This document shows, piece after piece, positions 18,501 to 26,727 of a DNA stretch of 64,000 nucleotides (positions are counted from its first letter, which is position 1; every line of letters begins with the position of its first letter). Made by a program: the position numbers and the translations under genes. This DNA is from a bacterium (GTDB lineage: Bacteria; Desulfobacterota; Binatia; DP-6): NCBI GenBank assembly GCA_026129405.1, contig JAHCID010000001.1, forward strand, positions 403,237 to 467,236. The letters are read 5' to 3'. A model generated the notes under the pieces. It was not told the origin of the DNA. It did no database searches and saw nothing but the letters and a program-made list of their open reading frames with translations.

Positions 18501-19126
18501 AGATCGGCGAGCTTGCGCGCGGGGTTCGTCTTGAAGGCGCGCTCGTCCAGCCACATCATGAGGACCTCGGGGGGCGTCGTGCCGTCGGGCCGGGCGAAGA
18601 ACACGCGCGGCCGATACCACTCGTAGCGCAGCTCCCGACGGGTCGGACACGCGGCCTCCGCGGTGCAGGCGGGTGGCAATCCCACGCCGATGTCGACGTA
18701 CAGCCAGTCGACGCAGACCGTACCGAGATGCCCGTCGTCCGCCGGCACGTAGCCGCTCTGCCCGAGCGCCGACACGACGGCGAAGCGGCTGCGGATGCGA
18801 TCCTCGTGCTCCTCGCTGTAGGGCCCCCCCGAGACCATCACCGGAAGCAGCCGGACGGGCCCCCGCGCCGAGCGCTGCTCGACCTCGGCAACGAGATCGC
18901 GGAGGGAGCGCGTCGATCGATCCGCCGGCCGGAACGGATCCTCCCAGAGACGCGCGTCGACGACCTGCCCGCCGATGGCGTCCGCCGCTGCCTGCGGCGA
19001 CGGCGGGCGGTCGCTGCGCAGGTCGGGAGCGACGAGGACGATCGCGCCCACGATCGTCAAGAGGATGAGGACACCGTTCCCGATCGCCGCCAGGCCGGTG
19101 TCTCCGCTGCGGCGGCCGTCAGCCAT
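15560..19126 (-). CDS. Large receptor-like multi-pass membrane protein, unrecognised family
   Basis: I cannot assign a named family. The 1188-residue protein has a membrane anchor at about 16-34. A region of nearly 580 residues that should face the periplasm follows, then a second membrane segment at about 617-637. A region of about 195 residues with a Gln/Glu-rich coiled coil ('QQELRRQQEQERQ' near 715-730) comes next, and about six further hydrophobic helices lie between 833 and the C-terminus. The patch 'IGVVGSDFYDVLLLLRALR' (473-491) followed by 'FPDVLFFTTELDARHLHPD' resembles the inter-lobe strands of type I periplasmic-binding receptors. That would make it a membrane-tethered sensor, but this is inference. 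The ATG at 19126 was chosen over a GTG at 19183 because GAGGG lies eight bases upstream. It appears monocistronic. Confidence 0.8.
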   Translation of the reverse strand: MADGRRSGDTGLAAIGNGVLILLTIVGAIVLVAPDLRSDRPPSPQAAADAIGGQVVDARLWEDPFRPADRSTRSLRDLVAEVEQRSARGPVRLLPVMVSGGPYSEEHEDRIRSRFAVVSALGQSGYVPADDGHLGTVCVDWLYVDIGVGLPPACTAEAACPTRRELRYEWYRPRVFFARPDGTTPPEVLMMWLDERAFKTNPARKLADLLRELIYATQAQSGTEVDEPVHLVGPASSETLRALLSDEQPADESPRTQDVLRHVALFSARARAMDEVLVQGVAPGATSRATVAERLQAQVGFAAAHFFNADDARLAQEVFRELARRGLCLAPSDICGDVGKDHLVLVSEWDTFYGRILPMTYGAELAVLLGKTESRAQFVDGFVVGAQSLQPNLHTMVYLRGLDGRTVGDARPETGAGARGPQPPGSFEELLRWTPAVEKAEGSSQFDHLTRAAERLEALRRDVRRSGGDVRAIGVVGSDFYDVLLLLRALRPRFPDVLFFTTELDARHLHPDNRKVSRNLIIASSHGFMLDASLQRDVAPFRDSVQTAQFAAVLAALDAGKIPALTQSDVPVRLFEIGNAEAVDLSASSPAGALPVHPPTTRERYARGLELGWGRDIALGLLLVGLAVLLLLYFAVSSVRPRTACSSGYLGGCLSPSDADVGGLRGAQRLLVVVLGRSDPMCRWIAARLDDWKNVRPPAGVADAGTTPNVETEAQQELRRQQEQERQAAELLAVLNAIVDHAAPRPSEATVRASTLIDPDRVERAAPWTAPEADWWTPSRLRQRVRTRALVDQLLDRLGYGTSTPNAIELIVARDARLASRETFVVRLRLIRRVGFLVASALILGGILATTLWNETFLLDGGEPFSVSSGVSAWPNLVLRVLSTLAAVGFSLWLFEKLRVLSWDLTRAYRLPLSAGAETQSPLRVDASALWMQLHEGGEPWRRAVRAAVPTVLYFGCARLVLLMFGLPFQPLRGTTVTCWAEAVRFPFVLSFLFLSFLTVDASLRCRRFVNALATLQTRYPATTLEYFRRQRGGVAEEYLEEWIDTQLIADLTEGVGRLLWFPVAVFVLMAASLIPWTDHWPVSHGLLAVLLVNLGLSIVSVVILQRAAQSARAQAEASLTAKVKRAQGLVAASREKIDATQAERLLDEIRALDRGAFVGFWQNPALGAVLVPSGGTALVQLVLWAWG

Positions 19127-19290
19127 GCGGGACGCCCTCGCGGTTCTGCCGGAGCGGACGGCGGCGTCCGGCGTCCTGGACACACCGGGCTCCCGGACCT
19201 GCGTCGTCAGGTCGTTCGTTTCCGGCGCTCATCCCGCCTAGCAGGGCGCGCGCCAGCGGCGCGCGGCGATCTCGTGGGAACAACGAGCCG

Positions 19291-19629
19291 TCAGGCGAAG
19301 CGCACGAGCAGGACCAGCGACGCCACCGCCATCAGCAGGCCCGCGATCTCCGGCGGGCTCAGCCGCTCGCCGAAGGCCACGACGCCGATCGTCGTCAGGA
19401 GGACGATCATCGACACCGAGTAGACGACCCCGATCGTGCCGAGCTTCAGGTGCTTCATGACGAAGAGCCAGCCGAACGCGGTCGACGCGTACAACGCGAA
19501 GCCGACGTAGAACGCCGGCGTGCGCAGCGAGTGCTCCTGCGCGCTGGCGAGCTTCAGGAAGTAGTCCCCGACGACGCCGACGAGGCTGAAGGCAATCGTC
19601 ACGAGCACCGCGAGGGTCTTGGGGTCCAT
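19291..19629 (-). CDS. Small four-helix SMR/EamA-like transporter protein
   Basis: The 112-residue protein is almost entirely hydrophobic, with four predicted membrane helices and a short basic loop. 'LKLGTIGVVYSVSMIVLLTT' and 'GERLSPPEIAGLLMAVASLV' match the last two helices of SMR/EamA-fold transporters, which act as dimers. The glutamate of SMR helix 1 (position about 14 in EmrE) is not present; an Asp lies at about 22 ('VGDYFLK'). Drug export should therefore not be assumed. It ends the leftward amidase-LLM-SMR group, eight bases after the LLM gene. Confidence 0.72.
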   Translation of the reverse strand: MDPKTLAVLVTIAFSLVGVVGDYFLKLASAQEHSLRTPAFYVGFALYASTAFGWLFVMKHLKLGTIGVVYSVSMIVLLTTIGVVAFGERLSPPEIAGLLMAVASLVLLVRFA

Positions 19630-19637
19630 CGTGCGGC

Positions 19638-20450
19638 TCAGCCGTGCGGGGCCAGCGCGGCGAGCGCCTCGGCGGCGGTGCGGAAGTCGTCGTAGCCCGC
19701 GTAGCGCCAGCCGTGGACCAGGTCGGTGACGCCGGCCGCGGCGAATGCCTGCGCGCGCGCCGTCGCCGCAGGGCGGTCGGCGAGATCGAGGCGCGTGACG
19801 GCGACGATGCGCGGCGCCGGACGTCCCGCCGCGGCGCACTGCCGGCGCAGCTCGGCGATCTGCGGTGCGAGGTCGTCCGGCTCGGCCGCGAACGGCATCC
19901 AGCCGTCGCCGAAGCGCAGCACGCGCGGAAAGGCGGGGCCAGGCCCGCCGCCGACGAGGATCGGCGGCCGCGGCGGGCGCGGGCGGAAGAGAAACGGCTG
20001 GCCGTTCGCCTCCACGACGTCACCGGCGAAGCAGCGCCGGAAGAACTCGAGCGTCTCGTCGCTGACGCGGCCGCGGCGACGGAAGTCGGCGCCGGTGGCG
20101 CGGAACTCGGGCTGCATCCAGCCGACGCCGACGCCCAGCAGCAGCCGCCCGCGGGACAGCTCCTGGATGGTCGCCACCCACTTCGCCGTCGGCAGCGCCG
20201 GCCGATACGGCAGCACGAGCACGCCCATGCCGAGCTCGATACGGGTGGTGCAGCCGGCGAGGAACGCCAGCGTCGCGAGCGGGTCGAGGTAGCGGCCGTC
20301 GGAGCCCTCGGCGTCGTCGGGCGGGATGGCGATGTGGTCGCCCACCCAGAGGTGCGCGAGACCGAGATCCTCGACCGCCCGCGCGCAGGCGACGACGGTG
20401 TCGGGCGCCGACTGCGGGCCCATGTTCCGGACGTAGACGCCGAGTCGCAT
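19638..20450 (-). CDS. LLM-class (luciferase-like, F420-type) oxidoreductase
   Basis: The 270-residue TIM-barrel protein has the luciferase-like monooxygenase signature: 'MRLGVYVRNMGPQS', 'ARAVEDLGLAHLWVGDHI', 'DPLATLAFLAGCTTRIELGM' and 'ELSRGRLLLGVGVGWMQPEF'. The last is the hallmark of the TIGR03619-type F420-dependent group. Whether the cofactor is F420 or FMN cannot be told here, and no F420 biosynthesis gene is visible in the window. GGAGG precedes the ATG closely. It lies 13 bases after the amidase, so the two are probably cotranscribed and may act on the same substrate. Confidence 0.87.
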   Translation of the reverse strand: MRLGVYVRNMGPQSAPDTVVACARAVEDLGLAHLWVGDHIAIPPDDAEGSDGRYLDPLATLAFLAGCTTRIELGMGVLVLPYRPALPTAKWVATIQELSRGRLLLGVGVGWMQPEFRATGADFRRRGRVSDETLEFFRRCFAGDVVEANGQPFLFRPRPPRPPILVGGGPGPAFPRVLRFGDGWMPFAAEPDDLAPQIAELRRQCAAAGRPAPRIVAVTRLDLADRPAATARAQAFAAAGVTDLVHGWRYAGYDDFRTAAEALAALAPHG

Positions 20451-20463
20451 GATCCCTCCGGGG

Positions 20464-21858
20464 CTACAGCGACGGATGCCGCGCGTGCCACGGCGTCGCC
20501 GTCTCGTAGGCGTGGCCGACGCGGCACAGCAGCGCCTCGTCGCCGTGCCGGCCGACGAGCTGGAGGCTGTGCAGCAGGCCCTCCGCCGTGACGCCGCACG
20601 GCAGCGACAGCGTCGGGCTGCCGCTGCAGTCGAACGGGAACGTGAAGCGGCCGAACGGGAAGATGTCGGGGCTGAAGACGCCGTGCGGATCGATCGCGCC
20701 CGCGGGCGGGGGCGGGCCGAAGGTCGACGGACAGGCGAGGACGTCGATGCCGCCGAAGACCGCCGCGAACGCCCCGCGCCAGCCGAGTCGGACCTCGTGG
20801 GCGCGCGCATAGTCGGCGGCGCCGAGCCGCGCGCCGTACTCGAAGAACGAGCGGATCGACGGGCCGTAGGCGTCGGCCCGGGACGGCCAGATCGCGGCGT
20901 GGGCGGCGAGCGCGTCGCCGGCGCACAGGACCGTCCACGCCTGGAGCACCTCGTCGACCGGCGGCAGCGTGATCGGCACGATCTGCGCGCCTGCGGCGGC
21001 GAGGACGTCGAGCGCAGCGCGTGCCGCCGTGACCACGTCCCCGGCCGCCCCCGCCGCGGCGAAGCCCTCGTCCCAGCCGACGCGGACGCCCGCGATCGGC
21101 GCCTCCAGCTCCGCGGCGGCGGACGGCGGGACGGCGCCCAGGGTCGTCGGGTCACGCGGGTCGGGGCCGGCGATGACGTCCTGGACGAGCGCCGCGTCGC
21201 GCACGGTGCGCGCCATCGGCCCGACGTGGTCGAGCGACGCCGCCAGCGGGAAGACGCCGGCGCGGCTGACGCGCCCCCAGGTCGGCTTCAGCCCGACCAG
21301 CCCACACCAGGCCGACGGCATGCGGATCGAGCCGCCGGTGTCGGTTCCCAGCGCCGCGAAGCAGAGGCCGGCGGCGATCGCCACGCCCGAGCCGCTCGAC
21401 GAGCCGCCGGTGTCGACGTCGGTCCGCCACGGATTGCGCGGCACCGGCCAGCCGGGGTGATAGCCCATGAAGGCGTACTCGTAGAGGTTCGTCTTGCCGA
21501 CGATCACCGCGCCCGCGGCCTCGAGACGCTCGACGACGGTGGCGCTCTGCACCGCCGGTCGCTCGCCGGCGAGGGGCGCCGCGCAGGTCGTCGCCTCACC
21601 GCGGAGATCGCACAGATCCTTGATCGCGATCGGCACGCCGTGCAGCGGTCCGCGACGGCGGCCGGCGGCGATCTCGCGCTCGGCGCCGGCGGCCGCGGCG
21701 AGCGCGCGCTCGGGCAGGACGCGCAGATAGCTCGACAGGCCGGGATCGAGGCGCGCGATGCGCGCCAGCGTCGCGCGCGTCAGCTCCACCGGCGATACCA
21801 CCCGTCGCGCGAGCAGGTCGGCGACGACGTGCAGGGGCTCGTAGTGCATGTCCGGCAC
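20464..21858 (-). CDS. Amidase-signature family hydrolase
   Basis: The roughly 464-residue protein carries the complete Ser-cisSer-Lys triad of the amidase signature family. Lys80 is in 'GVPIAIKDL', the cis-Ser (about 154) in the 'GGSSSGSG' loop and the nucleophile Ser177 in 'GTDTGGSIRMPS'. It hydrolyses an amide bond. It is not GatA by context, as no gatB or gatC is nearby. I chose the GTG at 21858 because AAGGAG lies six bases before it; the ATG at 21849 is the alternative and lacks a site. It is divergent from the solute-binding protein gene across 94 bases. Confidence 0.9.
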   Translation of the reverse strand: MPDMHYEPLHVVADLLARRVVSPVELTRATLARIARLDPGLSSYLRVLPERALAAAAGAEREIAAGRRRGPLHGVPIAIKDLCDLRGEATTCAAPLAGERPAVQSATVVERLEAAGAVIVGKTNLYEYAFMGYHPGWPVPRNPWRTDVDTGGSSSGSGVAIAAGLCFAALGTDTGGSIRMPSAWCGLVGLKPTWGRVSRAGVFPLAASLDHVGPMARTVRDAALVQDVIAGPDPRDPTTLGAVPPSAAAELEAPIAGVRVGWDEGFAAAGAAGDVVTAARAALDVLAAAGAQIVPITLPPVDEVLQAWTVLCAGDALAAHAAIWPSRADAYGPSIRSFFEYGARLGAADYARAHEVRLGWRGAFAAVFGGIDVLACPSTFGPPPPAGAIDPHGVFSPDIFPFGRFTFPFDCSGSPTLSLPCGVTAEGLLHSLQLVGRHGDEALLCRVGHAYETATPWHARHPSL

Positions 21859-21952
21859 GATCCGCTCCTTACCATTTCCACCGGCTCCGGCTCGACGGCC
21901 GGCGAGCCGCTTCGCTTGAGGGTAGCCCGGTGAAGCCCTATGACCGCTGCCC

Positions 21953-22759
21953 ATGCGATTCCACAAGGCATGGATGGCCGTCGCGCTGCTCGTCGTCGCG
22001 ACCGCGTGCAGCAAGCGGGCGGCGACGCCCCCGGCGGCGGCCGCGCTCCCCAAGGACACGCTGCCGAAGGAGCTCGTCGTCGGCACGAGCGGCGGCTCGC
22101 CGCCGTACGTCACCCGCCGCGCCGGCACCATCTCCGGCCTCGAGCTCGACCTCGCCGCCGAGGTCGGCAAGGTGCTCGGCGTCCCCGTGCGCATCGTCGA
22201 CGTGCCGTGGGACAAGCTGTTCGACGAGCTCGGGAGCCGCAAGGTCGACGTGGTCATGGCTGGCGTGACGGTCACCCCGGAGCGGCAGACGCGCTTCGCG
22301 TTCGCCGAGCCGTACCTGCGCACCGGCATCGTGGCGCTGGTGCAGGCGAAGGACCGCGAGCGGCTCGGCAGCCGCGACGCCGCCTGCAAGAGCAACGTGA
22401 AGGTCGGCGTGGTCGGCCAGACGACGGGCGAGCGCTTCGTGCGCGAGCACTGCCCGAAGGCCAAGGTCCGCGTCTTCGCCACCGCCGACGACGCCGTGCT
22501 CGAGCTGACCCACGGCCGCCTCGACGCCGTCGTCGGCGACGGCCCCGTGCTCGCCTACCTGATGTCGCAGCAGGCGGTCGCGCTCGAGCTGGTGCCGACC
22601 GGCAACGTCGACGAGCAGCTCGCATGGATGGTCCGCCAGAACGACACGGCGCTCCAGCAGGCGCTGAACGGCGCGCTCGAGACCATGCGCAGGGACGGCA
22701 CCCTCGACCGCGTGCTCGAGAAGTGGATCCCGCAGGTCGAGCGCGTCCGCAATCCGTGA
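21953..22759 (+). CDS. Amino-acid-type ABC solute-binding lipoprotein (SBP family 3)
   Basis: The 268-residue protein starts with a lipoprotein signal ('VALLVVATACSKRAA', lipobox Cys at about 19). It continues with the family 3 pattern: 'LVVGTSGGSPPYVTRRAGTI', 'GLELDLAAEVGKVLGVPV', 'GRLDAVVGDGPVLAYL' and 'DGTLDRVLEKWIP'. Such proteins bind amino acids or small acids for an ABC importer, but no permease or ATPase is adjacent, so this is an orphan binding protein or a sensor component. It precedes the MaoC gene by 47 bases on the same strand. Confidence 0.88.
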   Translation: MRFHKAWMAVALLVVATACSKRAATPPAAAALPKDTLPKELVVGTSGGSPPYVTRRAGTISGLELDLAAEVGKVLGVPVRIVDVPWDKLFDELGSRKVDVVMAGVTVTPERQTRFAFAEPYLRTGIVALVQAKDRERLGSRDAACKSNVKVGVVGQTTGERFVREHCPKAKVRVFATADDAVLELTHGRLDAVVGDGPVLAYLMSQQAVALELVPTGNVDEQLAWMVRQNDTALQQALNGALETMRRDGTLDRVLEKWIPQVERVRNP

Positions 22760-22806
22760 GCGCGAGGGTTGCGTCGTCGCCCGGATCCGACCAGGCTCCC
22801 CGCCCC

Positions 22807-23283
22807 ATGGGTACCAACGCCGAGAATGCCTTCGCGCTCTTCCAGGCCGCCATCGGACAGGAGGAGGGCGTGGGCGAATGGTTCACGGTCGATCAGGCGC
22901 GGATCGACCAGTTCGCCGACGTCACGCTCGACCACCAGTTCATCCACGTCGATCCGGAGGCCGCGAAGGCCACGCCGTTCGGCACGACGATCGCGCACGG
23001 CTTCCTCACGCTGTCGCTCCTGACCCATCTCGACATGTCGATCCCGAAGGGCGACCCCGCCCGCTTCGTCGGCATCGTGATGGGGCTCAACTACGGCTTC
23101 GAGAAGGTGCGCTTCGTCAGCCCGGTGAAGGTCGGCAGCCGCATCCGTGCCCGTGCGACGCTGGCGGCGGCGGAGCTGAAGGGCCCCTGGATCCAGACCA
23201 CGCGGACCATGACCGTCGAGATCGAGGGCGAGACCAAGCCCGCCATGGTCGCCGACTGGATCACCCGCATCATGTACTCCTGA
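22807..23283 (+). CDS. MaoC-like (R)-specific enoyl-CoA hydratase
   Basis: The 158-residue hot-dog-fold protein has the hydratase-2 motif with catalytic Asp42 and His47 in 'TLDHQFIHVDPEAA', followed by 'PFGTTIAHGFLTLSLL'. This is the NodN/MaoC single-domain type, hydrating 2-enoyl-CoA to (R)-3-hydroxyacyl-CoA. The ATG at 22807 fits the usual length (about 150 residues); a longer frame from 21940 is only the shifted reading of the upstream gene. Function in fatty-acid or polyester metabolism is family knowledge; the window holds no neighbouring acyl-CoA genes to refine it. Confidence 0.9.
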   Translation: MGTNAENAFALFQAAIGQEEGVGEWFTVDQARIDQFADVTLDHQFIHVDPEAAKATPFGTTIAHGFLTLSLLTHLDMSIPKGDPARFVGIVMGLNYGFEKVRFVSPVKVGSRIRARATLAAAELKGPWIQTTRTMTVEIEGETKPAMVADWITRIMYS

Positions 23284-23293
23284 GCCCGACCCG

Positions 23294-23327
23294 CGCGGGG
23301 GCGGGTGGCGAGCCCCCTTCCCCCGCG
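23294..23327. terminator. Candidate bidirectional hairpin between convergent genes
   Basis: CGCGGGGG pairs perfectly with CCCCCGCG across an 18-base interior that can itself fold. It sits in the 82-base gap between the convergent MaoC and collagen-like genes. There is no T-tract. Confidence 0.35.
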
Positions 23328-23365
23328 GCGACGGGCGGGCTGCGGCCGATCGCCGGCCGGCGTGC

Positions 23366-24025
23366 CTACGGCGCGGTCACCGAGAAGGTGCCCGACACCG
23401 CGGTTACCCCGGAGGACTGGGACTGCAGGTAGATGCCGAATCCGAAGCGGCTGGCGCCGGACAATCCCTCCTCCGTGCTGGGATCGAAGATGTTGCCGCT
23501 GCTCGGCGTCTGCGCGTTGTCGACCCAGCCCTGGTACAGGCACAGGTAGCCGGGCGCCGCGCGGCCGCGGCCGGGGCAGTTCGGCGCCGACTCGCCCGGG
23601 ACGTAGATCTGCCTGCCCTCGGGGACGTCCGTCTCGAGCGGAATCGGAAAGGCGGCGAAGGCGCGGTAGACCGCACCGGCGGAGGCGGTGGTGACGCTGG
23701 CGCCCCACACGCCCGAGACGGTCTCGCCGGGCGCCAGCGGCGTCAGCGCGGAGCGGCCTTCGCGCCCCGGCGTGCCCACCTGTCCCGCCGGCCCGGCGGC
23801 CCCCTGCATGTTGAAGTGGAGGGCGTTCTCGTTGCCCTTGCAGGCGATCGACGGGTCGGCGCCGACGAAGCGCACCTTGCCGTTCTTCTTGTGGACGCAG
23901 GCGTGGATCTTCGCCGTGTCGCCGTCGCCGGCGTGCGCCGCGACGCGGGTCGCGCCGGCGCCCACCAGCAGCGCCGCACCGAGCGCCATGCAGCCGGCGC
24001 GCTTCCAGGTCCTGACGTTCGTCAT
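23366..24025 (-). CDS. Secreted protein with short collagen-like segment
   Basis: The 219-residue protein has a signal peptide ('GCMALGAALLVGAGATRVAA', cleavage after about 30), then 'KIHACVHKKNGKVRFVGA', a pattern seen in many exported proteins of soil bacteria. A short Gly-x-y run ('GAAGPAGQVGTPGREG', about 75-90) follows, and a Cys-containing C-terminal domain of unknown fold ('PNCPGRGRAAPGYLCLYQGW'). I do not recognise an enzymatic domain. It is 29 bases downstream of the papain-like peptidase gene on the same strand, so the two secreted proteins are probably co-expressed. Confidence 0.75.
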   Translation of the reverse strand: MTNVRTWKRAGCMALGAALLVGAGATRVAAHAGDGDTAKIHACVHKKNGKVRFVGADPSIACKGNENALHFNMQGAAGPAGQVGTPGREGRSALTPLAPGETVSGVWGASVTTASAGAVYRAFAAFPIPLETDVPEGRQIYVPGESAPNCPGRGRAAPGYLCLYQGWVDNAQTPSSGNIFDPSTEEGLSGASRFGFGIYLQSQSSGVTAVSGTFSVTAP

Positions 24026-24054
24026 CACGGTCTCTCTCCCGTCTCGCATCGATC

Positions 24055-26727
24055 TCAGTTCACGCAGCCGAAGGTGGCCAGCTCGCGGCGCGCCTCGGCC
24101 TTCGATCCGTTGCTGTCCTCGACCTCGAGGATGAAGCGGAACGTCGTGCCGCAGGCCCGGAAGCAGCCGATGAACTTGCCGACGCTGCCCGAGCTGGCGC
24201 CGGTCGACCCGAGCACTCGCGTCCCGCTGCCGCGCTGGAGGTACCAGCGCACCCGCGAGCTGCTCGTCAGCAGGCCGTCCTCCGGATCGCTGCCGTAGCC
24301 GAAGCCGACGATGCAGGTGTCGGCACCGGAGCCGCACGGCCCGGGACACTGCGCCGGCGACCGGGAGGCGTAGCTGGTGAAGAACGCCGTCGGCGGCAGG
24401 TCGGGCGGCGCGGGGCCGACGTCGACGATCGTGCTCGTCGAAACCGTCACCCCACGCGTGCCGGTGTAGCTGGCGGTGAGGCGGTGGCGACCCTGGACGA
24501 GCGTCGTCACGGTGCTCTGGCCCGTGCCGACGTTGCCCTGGATGCTCGACGTCCACTGCACCGGGCCGGTGAGCGCCCAGCCGACGTTCTGGAAGTCGGC
24601 GCCCTCGATCGTCATCGGGATGCCCTGGCCGGCGACGAACGCCTCGCCGAAGGTCGGCTGGATGATCTCGATGCTCGGCGGCGCCGGCGTGAAGTCGAAG
24701 GTGAAGTTGTCCCGCGGCTGCTCCGGCAGCGGCCCCACGACCTCGACGTCGCCGACCGGCCGGGCCGACTTGACGAAGGCGCGCACCCACGACGCCGGCA
24801 GGTACCAGTAGCCGCCGTCGCCCGCGCAGCCCCACGAGTTCTTGATGATGAGGAAGCCGCCCGTGCTCTCGGGCGTGCCGACGGGGAGCTTCGCCTCGGG
24901 GATGTACCCGACCGCCAGCACCGCGTGGCCGCCCTTGGGGCATTCGCAATCGATCGTCTGCTCGCAGCCGGTCACCGACGGCACCTTCGGATCGATCGCC
25001 ACCTCGCGGCACAGCTTCGGGCGGTTGGGGCGAAAGCGGACGAAGCCGTTGGCGTCGGGGGTGTCGAACGAGTTCGTGGTCTCGAGCCCGATGATGACCG
25101 GCTGCTGATTCATGAGGGCGATCATCACGTTGCGGAGCCCGTTGATCGGGTCCTTCGCGTCCCACAGCTCCGCCTGCTGCTCGATGGTGCGCACCGTGGT
25201 CCGGCCGACCGGCGGCGCCGACACGGCACAGACGAGGTTCGCGCCCTGGTACGTGCACACGACGCGGCCCTGGTGGGCGGTGTCCGAGCAGAATGCGGCC
25301 TCCCCGCCGCCGTAGTCGACGCACGAATCGGTGTACTTCTTGTTGGCGTCGTCCTCGACGCGGCTGCGCGACGGGTTGTAGTCCCAGTCCTGCTCGAGCG
25401 GCTGCTGGTACCCGGACGACAGCAGCTGTCCCTGGATCTCCGACGAGCGCAGCCCGTCGCCGTACTCCTTCGGCTGGAGCGTGCGCTTGGCGACGTAGTA
25501 GAGGTGCTGCTCGGAGAGGTTGAACCAGCGCTCGTAGCGTTGCGCGACGCGGATCTCACGGCCGGCGGTGGTGGCGAACGCGACGCACGAGCCGCGACCG
25601 CCCTGATCCTTCGTGCAGGTGGCGTAGTACTTGAGCGGCCACGTCGCCGTGCGCCAGAGACCGCTCGACTTGTGCTGGCAGTAGGCGCTGCCGTCCGTGC
25701 CGTCGCCGCTGCCGACCTCGTTCGAGCAGCGCGACGGAAAGCTCGCCGGCAGGATCTCGCCCGGCAGCGGTGCCGCCGCCTCCGCCGCGTCGATCTGATC
25801 GGTGATGTCGCGGTTGCGCTGCGACAGCTCCTCGGCCGATTCGCCGACGACGTCGTCGGGCGACGGCAGCGTCGGGTCGAGGTGCTCGTGCGCGAAATCC
25901 CACAGCTGCCGGTAGACGCCGAGCTGGTTCTCCTGCGTGGGGAACGTGCGGATCGTGTCGGCGATCACGGACCGCTGGAACGCGGGACCCTGGGTGACGA
26001 CGTAGCGGCCGATGCCGTCGTCGTCCCAGATGGTGAGCAGATAGTTGCCGTCGCCGCTCGAGAGCAGCGTCGGGTCGTTGGGATCGACCGCGGTCGAGAC
26101 GAAGTCCTCGCGCTCGGGGTTCTCGGCGAGGAACTGCGCGATCGTGGCGCGGTTGGCGGCGTCGATGGCCTCGGCCGCCGCGTCGTCGTCCGCGCCCTGG
26201 TTGGGCGTGAGGACGCGGAACCCGGGCTGGGTCGAGATGTCGAGGAACTCGCGCGGCGACACGATCACCGCGCCGTCCGGCAAGCCGTCCGGCCACGCCT
26301 CGCGCAACCCCGCCGGCACGCCGTCCTGCGCGGTGAGCTTGCGCGCCTTGGCGCCCTTCACCTTGAAGGTGCCGGACAGGGCCCCGCAGTCTGCGGCGAT
26401 CTTTGCCTTCAGGGTCGCCTTGGCCATCGGCCCGCACGCCGGCCACTTCACCACCAGCGTGTCGCCCTTCGCTCCGCCCTTCCACGTCTTCGGCCGCGCC
26501 GGCGCACAGCCGCTGGCGATCGACACGTCGCCCCGGTCGAGCATGAGGACGTCGGGCGCGACGCCCCCGGGGACGAGCGGGTCGCCGTCGATCACCCAGT
26601 AGCCACCCTGGCAGCGGGCGGGACGCTTCTGTGCCTCGCTCGGCCGGCTGTCCGCCAAGAGGAGTACGAGCGCCAGAAGGGGAACGACCACGATGCCGCG
26701 ATGAGAGCTGGACCGCGCGCCGAGCAC
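24055..26727 (-). CDS. Secreted papain-like (C1) cysteine peptidase with long flanking domains
   Basis: The 890-residue exported protein (signal peptide to about residue 32) holds a C1 peptidase core. The oxyanion-hole Gln375 and nucleophile Cys381 are in 'DQGGRGSCVAFATTAGRE', His601 in 'GGHAVLAVGYIPE' and Asn630 in 'LIIKNSWG'. All catalytic residues are present. The first 330 residues, much longer than a usual propeptide, contain a Cys-containing small domain and no known motif. The last 220 residues look like two Ig-like or PKD-type beta domains ('PPTAFFTSYASRSP' near 780). Extra cysteines suggest disulfide stabilisation outside the cell. It heads a two-gene unit with the collagen-like protein. 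The biological target is unknown. Confidence 0.9.
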   Translation of the reverse strand: MLGARSSSHRGIVVVPLLALVLLLADSRPSEAQKRPARCQGGYWVIDGDPLVPGGVAPDVLMLDRGDVSIASGCAPARPKTWKGGAKGDTLVVKWPACGPMAKATLKAKIAADCGALSGTFKVKGAKARKLTAQDGVPAGLREAWPDGLPDGAVIVSPREFLDISTQPGFRVLTPNQGADDDAAAEAIDAANRATIAQFLAENPEREDFVSTAVDPNDPTLLSSGDGNYLLTIWDDDGIGRYVVTQGPAFQRSVIADTIRTFPTQENQLGVYRQLWDFAHEHLDPTLPSPDDVVGESAEELSQRNRDITDQIDAAEAAAPLPGEILPASFPSRCSNEVGSGDGTDGSAYCQHKSSGLWRTATWPLKYYATCTKDQGGRGSCVAFATTAGREIRVAQRYERWFNLSEQHLYYVAKRTLQPKEYGDGLRSSEIQGQLLSSGYQQPLEQDWDYNPSRSRVEDDANKKYTDSCVDYGGGEAAFCSDTAHQGRVVCTYQGANLVCAVSAPPVGRTTVRTIEQQAELWDAKDPINGLRNVMIALMNQQPVIIGLETTNSFDTPDANGFVRFRPNRPKLCREVAIDPKVPSVTGCEQTIDCECPKGGHAVLAVGYIPEAKLPVGTPESTGGFLIIKNSWGCAGDGGYWYLPASWVRAFVKSARPVGDVEVVGPLPEQPRDNFTFDFTPAPPSIEIIQPTFGEAFVAGQGIPMTIEGADFQNVGWALTGPVQWTSSIQGNVGTGQSTVTTLVQGRHRLTASYTGTRGVTVSTSTIVDVGPAPPDLPPTAFFTSYASRSPAQCPGPCGSGADTCIVGFGYGSDPEDGLLTSSSRVRWYLQRGSGTRVLGSTGASSGSVGKFIGCFRACGTTFRFILEVEDSNGSKAEARRELATFGCVN

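Noticed and set aside
21940-22806. Long N-terminal extension of the MaoC protein
   Set aside because: The extension is an out-of-frame reading of the solute-binding protein gene; the MaoC fold is complete from 22807.
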